In this document: positions 51,831-55,562 of the stretch, piece by piece
How the letters are laid out: each line of letters starts with the position of its first letter
How positions within the stretch are numbered: the stretch's first letter is position 1
Assembly: GCA_964228555.1 (NCBI GenBank)
Contig: CAXQZU010000056.1
Span: 1-55,562 of the forward strand
Direction of reading: 5' to 3'
From: CAXQZU01 sp964228555
Lineage (GTDB): Bacteria > Planctomycetota > PLA2 > JAEUHO01
DNA length: 55,562 nt
Position numbers and translations under genes: made by a program
The notes under the pieces: generated by a model
Told to the model about the DNA's origin: nothing
Seen by the model: the letters and a program-made list of their open reading frames with translations, nothing else
Databases searched by the model: none

Positions 51831-52073
51831 GTGGTCGCTCCTTTCGAAGCGGGGTGAGGGTTCGCCCAGGGCCTAGACCCCGTGCCGCGGTGGCATCGGG
51901 GGGGCCGGGCGTGAAGGGCGGGATGCTACCGTCGGCCTTCCCAGCGGCTCAGGCCGACGCAGGGCGTCGCCGCGCCACCCCCCTGCGCCCGCCCTTCGGC
52001 GGCGCCTGCGCCTTCTTCGCAAGTCGTTGTCAATAAACGACTTGAGATCTAGAACTAGGCCTTGGGCAAGTCC
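51831..52073. other. 243-bp intergenic region with AT-rich patch
   Basis: It lies downstream of the TonB receptor gene and upstream of the TPR gene, both on the minus strand. It contains the inverted repeat at 52021-52043 in an AT-rich patch (taataaacgacttgag-like) that stands out from the surrounding GC-rich DNA. Confidence 0.5.
52021..52043. promoter_or_regulatory. 8-bp inverted repeat around a TTGACA hexamer
   Basis: AAGTCGTT and AACGACTT are perfect inverted copies with a 7-bp spacer. On the minus strand the spacer and right arm read TTGACA, a -35 consensus, about 200 bp before the TPR gene. No good -10 follows at 17 bp. It may be an operator or a weak terminator of the receptor gene, whose stop is 31 bp away. 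Confidence 0.4.
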
Positions 52074-54311
52074 CTAGAAGTCGAAGGCGAGGCTGGCGAA
52101 GACCGAGCGGCCAGCCATGGGCAGGAGGGCCGCGGCCGGCACCTCGTCCTCGTCCAGCAGGTTGGTGACGCCCACGTTGAGCCAGCCGCCGCGGCCGCAG
52201 CCGCCGTCCAGGCCCACGCCCAGCACCAGGTCGGCCGTGGCCCATGCCCCGCCACCCCGGGGCCCGTCGCGGCTGGCCGAGGCGCCGTGGAGGGCCAGGT
52301 CGCCGAACCAGCGACGCACGCGCCAGCCCTGCGGCTGCGGCACGCTGTAGCGCACGGAGGTGCGCCACTGCAGCGGCACGCCCTCCACCACGTCCTCGTC
52401 GTCCGAGCGCGTGGTGCCCAGCGTGCCCACCAGCTCGAGCCCCTCGATGGTGGTGAGGGGCCGCCACGACGCGGCCAGCTCGCCGCCCACCAGCAGGGCA
52501 TCGCCCACGTTCTCGAGGCCCTGGTCCGGCCCCGGAGCCAGCGTCACGGGACCGATGCAGTCATCGGTGTAGTGCGCGAAGAGCGCGGCCTGCAGGGCCC
52601 AGCGATCCTTCATCGCCATCTTGGTGCCCAGCTCGAGGTTGCCGTGCAGCTCGGGGTCGAGGTCCGCGTTGCCGAACAGCACGCGGCCGTCCACCACCTC
52701 GGTGGCGCCCAGCTCGAAGGCGCTGGGGCGGCGCCAGCCCAGCGAGGCGTTGCCGTACACCGACAGCCTCTGCGTCACGTGGTAGCAGAGGCCGCCGGCA
52801 CCGCTCACCAGCAGGCGCACGTCGTCCTCCACGTCCGGGCGCGAGTCGTCGAGGGCGTAGAAGTCCGCGCGCAGGCCGCCCGTCCAGTCCCACGAGGCGT
52901 TGTGGCACTCGTCCTGCAGGATGGCGATGACCGACAGTTCCTCGGCCTCGTAGGTGTTGGTGGCCGCCACGCAGTTGTCGGCAGACACCAGCTTGGCGCC
53001 CCGCGCCTGGAAGCGCTCGAGGGTCAGGGGGCCGCCCACGATGGGCGAGGTGCCGGCCGGGCGCGGGGCGCACACGATGGACTCGGTGCGCTGCAGGCTG
53101 CCCAGCCCCACGGTGAGCTCGGCGTACGTGGTGTGGCAGCGGAACAGGTCCAGCTGGCCCTCGAGGTGGAAGTCCAGGCGGTTGACATCGCTCTCGCCGT
53201 TGAGGCCGGAGCCCGCCCCGCCCAGCGTGCGATCGTCGTCCTGGAAGAAGCTGTCCAGCGCGAAGCTGGCGCGCGTGCCGTGGAAGAAGCTGCCCACGTC
53301 GAAGGAGGTGAGCGTGAGCGCGAGGTAGAGGCGATCGTAGCCCGGCTTGTTGACCGACGAGCCCAGCGCGAGGGGCGAGCGCACGTCCTGCGCACTGCTG
53401 TACTGCGCCGTGAGGCCCAGCCGGCTGCGACCCGTGATGAAGTAGTCCAGCGCCACGTCGGCAGACCAGCGCTCCCAGCTGCTGGGGTGCAGCGTGCCGT
53501 CTCCCGTCTCGCGGTCGTCCACGCTCGTGGCCGACAGTCCCGCCAGCACCGCCCAGGCGCCCGAGCCGGCATCCACCTCGACGCGGCTGCGCCAGCGCTG
53601 CTCGGCGGACGACCACCCGCTGGAGAAGCCCACGTCGGCGCTGCCGTCGCCGTGGCGGCGCGGCCGGCGCGTGACGATGTTCACGAGGCCGCCGGGCGCA
53701 TCGATGCCGCGCAGCCAGGCGCCGGGGCCGTGGTAGACCTCGACGCGTTCCACGGTCTCGGGGTCCCACAGCGAGAGGGTGGCCCCGAAGAAGCCCAGCG
53801 CCTGCGTGCTGGGCCAGACGCCGTCCGTGAGCACGCGCACGCGGTCGCCGCCGAAGCCGCGCATGCCCGGGATCTGCAGGAAGGGACTGCCGCCATCGCC
53901 CATCGTCACGTTGGGCAGGCGCGCCACGTGGTGGCCCAGCTCCAGCGGGCGCCACTCCACGAGGTCGCTGCGCTCGAAGGTGTCCACCCACTGCGGGATG
54001 CGCCGCACCTCCAGCTCGCGCGCCGTCACGCTGCCGCGCTCGGTGTCGTGGCGCCAGCGGACCGCGCGCAGCGGGAAGGGATCCTTGCGCGGCGGCGGCG
54101 GGCCCAGGCCCGACTCGGCCGAGAGGTGGTCGCGGTCATAGGCCGTGATCAACGGCTGCGGGGGTGGCGGGGCCGGCGGGCGCTCACGCACGTCGGGTGC
54201 GGGGTCGCCCACGCCATCGGCCCGGGCCGACGGCAGCGCCAGCGCGGCCAAGGCCAGCAGCGACGCTGCGAGCAGGCCTTGGACGATGGGCAAGCCAGCA
54301 CGGGCGGTCAC
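52074..54311 (-). CDS. TonB-dependent outer-membrane receptor
   Basis: 745 residues from a GTG start, chosen because GGAGG is eight bases upstream. A signal peptide (about 10-32) precedes a plug domain: LELGHHVARLPNVTMGDGGS, LQIPGMRGFGGDRVRVLTDG, VERVEVYHGPGAWLRGIDAPGG and VNIVTRRP. The remainder is a 22-strand-like barrel ending in FASLAFDF, with the terminal aromatic residue. The substrate is unknown: a metal chelate or corrinoid would suit the ABC importer at 6-9 kb, but the two loci are far apart. No TonB gene is near. Confidence 0.9.
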   Translation of the reverse strand: MTARAGLPIVQGLLAASLLALAALALPSARADGVGDPAPDVRERPPAPPPPQPLITAYDRDHLSAESGLGPPPPRKDPFPLRAVRWRHDTERGSVTARELEVRRIPQWVDTFERSDLVEWRPLELGHHVARLPNVTMGDGGSPFLQIPGMRGFGGDRVRVLTDGVWPSTQALGFFGATLSLWDPETVERVEVYHGPGAWLRGIDAPGGLVNIVTRRPRRHGDGSADVGFSSGWSSAEQRWRSRVEVDAGSGAWAVLAGLSATSVDDRETGDGTLHPSSWERWSADVALDYFITGRSRLGLTAQYSSAQDVRSPLALGSSVNKPGYDRLYLALTLTSFDVGSFFHGTRASFALDSFFQDDDRTLGGAGSGLNGESDVNRLDFHLEGQLDLFRCHTTYAELTVGLGSLQRTESIVCAPRPAGTSPIVGGPLTLERFQARGAKLVSADNCVAATNTYEAEELSVIAILQDECHNASWDWTGGLRADFYALDDSRPDVEDDVRLLVSGAGGLCYHVTQRLSVYGNASLGWRRPSAFELGATEVVDGRVLFGNADLDPELHGNLELGTKMAMKDRWALQAALFAHYTDDCIGPVTLAPGPDQGLENVGDALLVGGELAASWRPLTTIEGLELVGTLGTTRSDDEDVVEGVPLQWRTSVRYSVPQPQGWRVRRWFGDLALHGASASRDGPRGGGAWATADLVLGVGLDGGCGRGGWLNVGVTNLLDEDEVPAAALLPMAGRSVFASLAFDF

Positions 54312-54324
54312 GAGGGCACCCTCC

Positions 54325-54342
54325 GGGCCCCGCACGGGGCCC
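54325..54342 (-). other. GC-rich hairpin before the TonB receptor start
   Basis: A perfect 7-bp GGGCCCC/GGGGCCC stem with a 4-nt loop, about 15 bp before the GTG start and just upstream of the ribosome site. It could affect translation or end transcription from the upstream gene. Confidence 0.4.
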
Positions 54343-54454
54343 ACGGCGTCACCCTACCGCCCCCCCGCACGCGCCGCCACGACCGCACGCCCCGACCCGC
54401 CGCGACCGCAGGGCCTGCGCGCGCACGCGCCGGGCACGGCCTGTCGGGGGCCTG

Positions 54455-55562
54455 TCAGGGTGCTCCGGCCCGCGCGCAGGCCCGCACGTAGGCGTCCGGG
54501 TCCTCGCGCAGCCGCGCCAGCAGCTCCATGCCCTGCGCGGCGAGCGCCGGCGTGCCCCCGGCGGCCGGCCGCGCCCACGCGGAGAGCACGCGCGCCACGT
54601 CGGCGCGCACGCCCCAGTCGGCGTGCACAGCCAGTGCCTCCAGCGTGTCGCTGGCGCGCGGCGCAAGGCTCGCACGCAGCACCGCGTCCAGCAGCGTGCG
54701 CAGCGCGCGCGCCTCGCCGCCTCCCGGTGCCGCCAGCGCCTCGAGCACGCGCGCGCCGTAGGCCTCCTTGCGCTCGGCCAGCAACGTGGCCACGCGCGAG
54801 CGCACGGTCAGCAGCGGGTGCCCGGCGAGGGCGCGCGCGGCCTCCCACGCGTCCTCGCCGCTGGCGAAGAGCGCGCCGAGCGCGGCCAGGATGCGCGCCT
54901 CGTCGCGCGCGAGCCAGCCGCGCAGCACCTCGTTGCCCGCGGCGCTTCCCAGCAGGCCCAGCACGCCCGCCGCACGCCGCGCCAGCATCTCGTCGGCACT
55001 GGACAGCAAGCCTGCCACCGCGTCCGCCAGCGCGGCCTCCTTCATCTCGCCCACCAGCGCCAGCGCCACGCGCGTGCGCCGCAAGGCCACGCGGGCGGCC
55101 TGCGCGACATCGGCCGCAGGCGGGCCCCCGACGAGGTTGCTGCGCAGGAAGTCCTGCACGCCCTCGCCCGCGCCGGCTTCGCGCAGGCCCCCGAGGATGT
55201 CGGCGAAGGCGCGGATCTCCAGCCCCGACTCGTCCTTCTCGACCTTGCCGTCCAGCAGCGGCAGGATGGCCGGGCCGTAGGCCACGAGGCGCTTGCGGGC
55301 CAGCGGCACGATGACGCGATTGTCGCCCACCTCCCAGCGCACGCTGATGGCCCACAGCTCGTCGAAGACAGCCTGCCCCAGCGGCGCCTCGGTGCTCACC
55401 ACCGCTGGCACGGCCGCGCGCCCCGAGGGCTGGTCGGCCGCGGGCGTGTTGCCGCCCGGCCCGCCGGCCACGCTGCCCGCCGGGGCCACGTCCACGCCCA
55501 GCCCCATGTCGCTGCTGCGCCAGAGGCGGTCGTCCTGCGGGCCGTCGGTCGCAGGCGCGCCC
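54455..55562 (-). CDS. HEAT-repeat protein, N-terminus beyond the window
   Basis: 369 residues are visible; the frame is open at the right edge. The visible start reads GAPATDGPQDDRLWRSSDMG, so the ATG at 55507 is probably internal. The body is helical with HEAT-like units: LLSSADEMLARRAAGVLGLLG, GWLARDEARILAALGALFAS, LAGHPLLTVRSRVATLLAER. A VWA domain is not seen in this part. It ends in TGA and may precede the TonB receptor gene in transcription, with a 143-bp gap. Confidence 0.75.
   Translation of the reverse strand, partial: GAPATDGPQDDRLWRSSDMGLGVDVAPAGSVAGGPGGNTPAADQPSGRAAVPAVVSTEAPLGQAVFDELWAISVRWEVGDNRVIVPLARKRLVAYGPAILPLLDGKVEKDESGLEIRAFADILGGLREAGAGEGVQDFLRSNLVGGPPAADVAQAARVALRRTRVALALVGEMKEAALADAVAGLLSSADEMLARRAAGVLGLLGSAAGNEVLRGWLARDEARILAALGALFASGEDAWEAARALAGHPLLTVRSRVATLLAERKEAYGARVLEALAAPGGGEARALRTLLDAVLRASLAPRASDTLEALAVHADWGVRADVARVLSAWARPAAGGTPALAAQGMELLARLREDPDAYVRACARAGAP

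Noticed and set aside
52024..52043. TTGACA within the inverted repeat as a full sigma-70 promoter
   Set aside because: No TANNNT hexamer occurs at 16-18 bp spacing downstream on the minus strand.

Overview
The window is very GC-rich bacterial DNA, densely packed with genes on both strands. The gene content points to Planctomycetota or a close relative. It includes tandem membrane-anchored proteins made of repeated carboxypeptidase-regulatory-like modules, three HEAT-repeat/von Willebrand A proteins, an ECF sigma/anti-sigma operon, a signal peptidase I with extra domains, and many secreted proteins of unknown function. This placement is an inference; Myxococcota is the main alternative.

Layout. 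1-6.2 kb: end of ligA, two large modular surface proteins and a 59-residue basic protein. 6.2-8.9 kb: a BtuFCD-like ABC importer operon. 8.9-13 kb: a HEAT-VWA protein, a lipoprotein and a Ski2-like helicase. 13.5-16.1 kb: a Ser/Thr kinase, a membrane protein and tRNA-Gly(GCC). 16.2-19.7 kb: a complete rmlBACD operon for dTDP-L-rhamnose. 19.8-20.4 kb: an AhpC-type peroxiredoxin whose peroxidatic residue is encoded by an in-frame TGA. 20.9-22.8 kb: a gene-poor, less GC-rich stretch ending at tRNA-Gly(CCC). 22.9-26.4 kb: a secretin, an LptA-like lipoprotein and a secreted protein. 26.8-31.6 kb: a membrane protein, a HEAT-VWA protein and a beta-propeller-like lipoprotein. 31.6-32.6 kb: a FliA/WhiG-type sigma factor gene with a GEMM-I (c-di-GMP class) riboswitch in its leader. 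32.7-38.6 kb: a nitrilase-family amidase, the ECF sigma operon and an HNH/small membrane protein/signal peptidase operon. 38.7-44.9 kb: an acyl-CoA ligase operon, thioredoxin, a third HEAT-VWA protein and a ferritin-like protein. 44.9-55.6 kb: a DCC protein, an amino-acid ABC transporter without its ATPase, a metal-dependent hydrolase, Xaa-Pro aminopeptidase, a TPR/DUF2325 protein, a TonB-dependent receptor and a partial HEAT protein.

The two strongest discoveries are the selenocysteine peroxiredoxin with its SECIS hairpin and the GEMM-I riboswitch on a sigma-28-family gene. Two general signals also recur. TANNNT -10 hexamers, matching those of the two tRNA promoters, sit 6-8 nt before about eleven start codons, which suggests leaderless mRNAs. 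Terminator-like hairpins with a CCC triloop follow several genes. Three convergent gene pairs share a CTAG in which both stop codons overlap; in one of them the permease frame is shifted by one base just before its stop.
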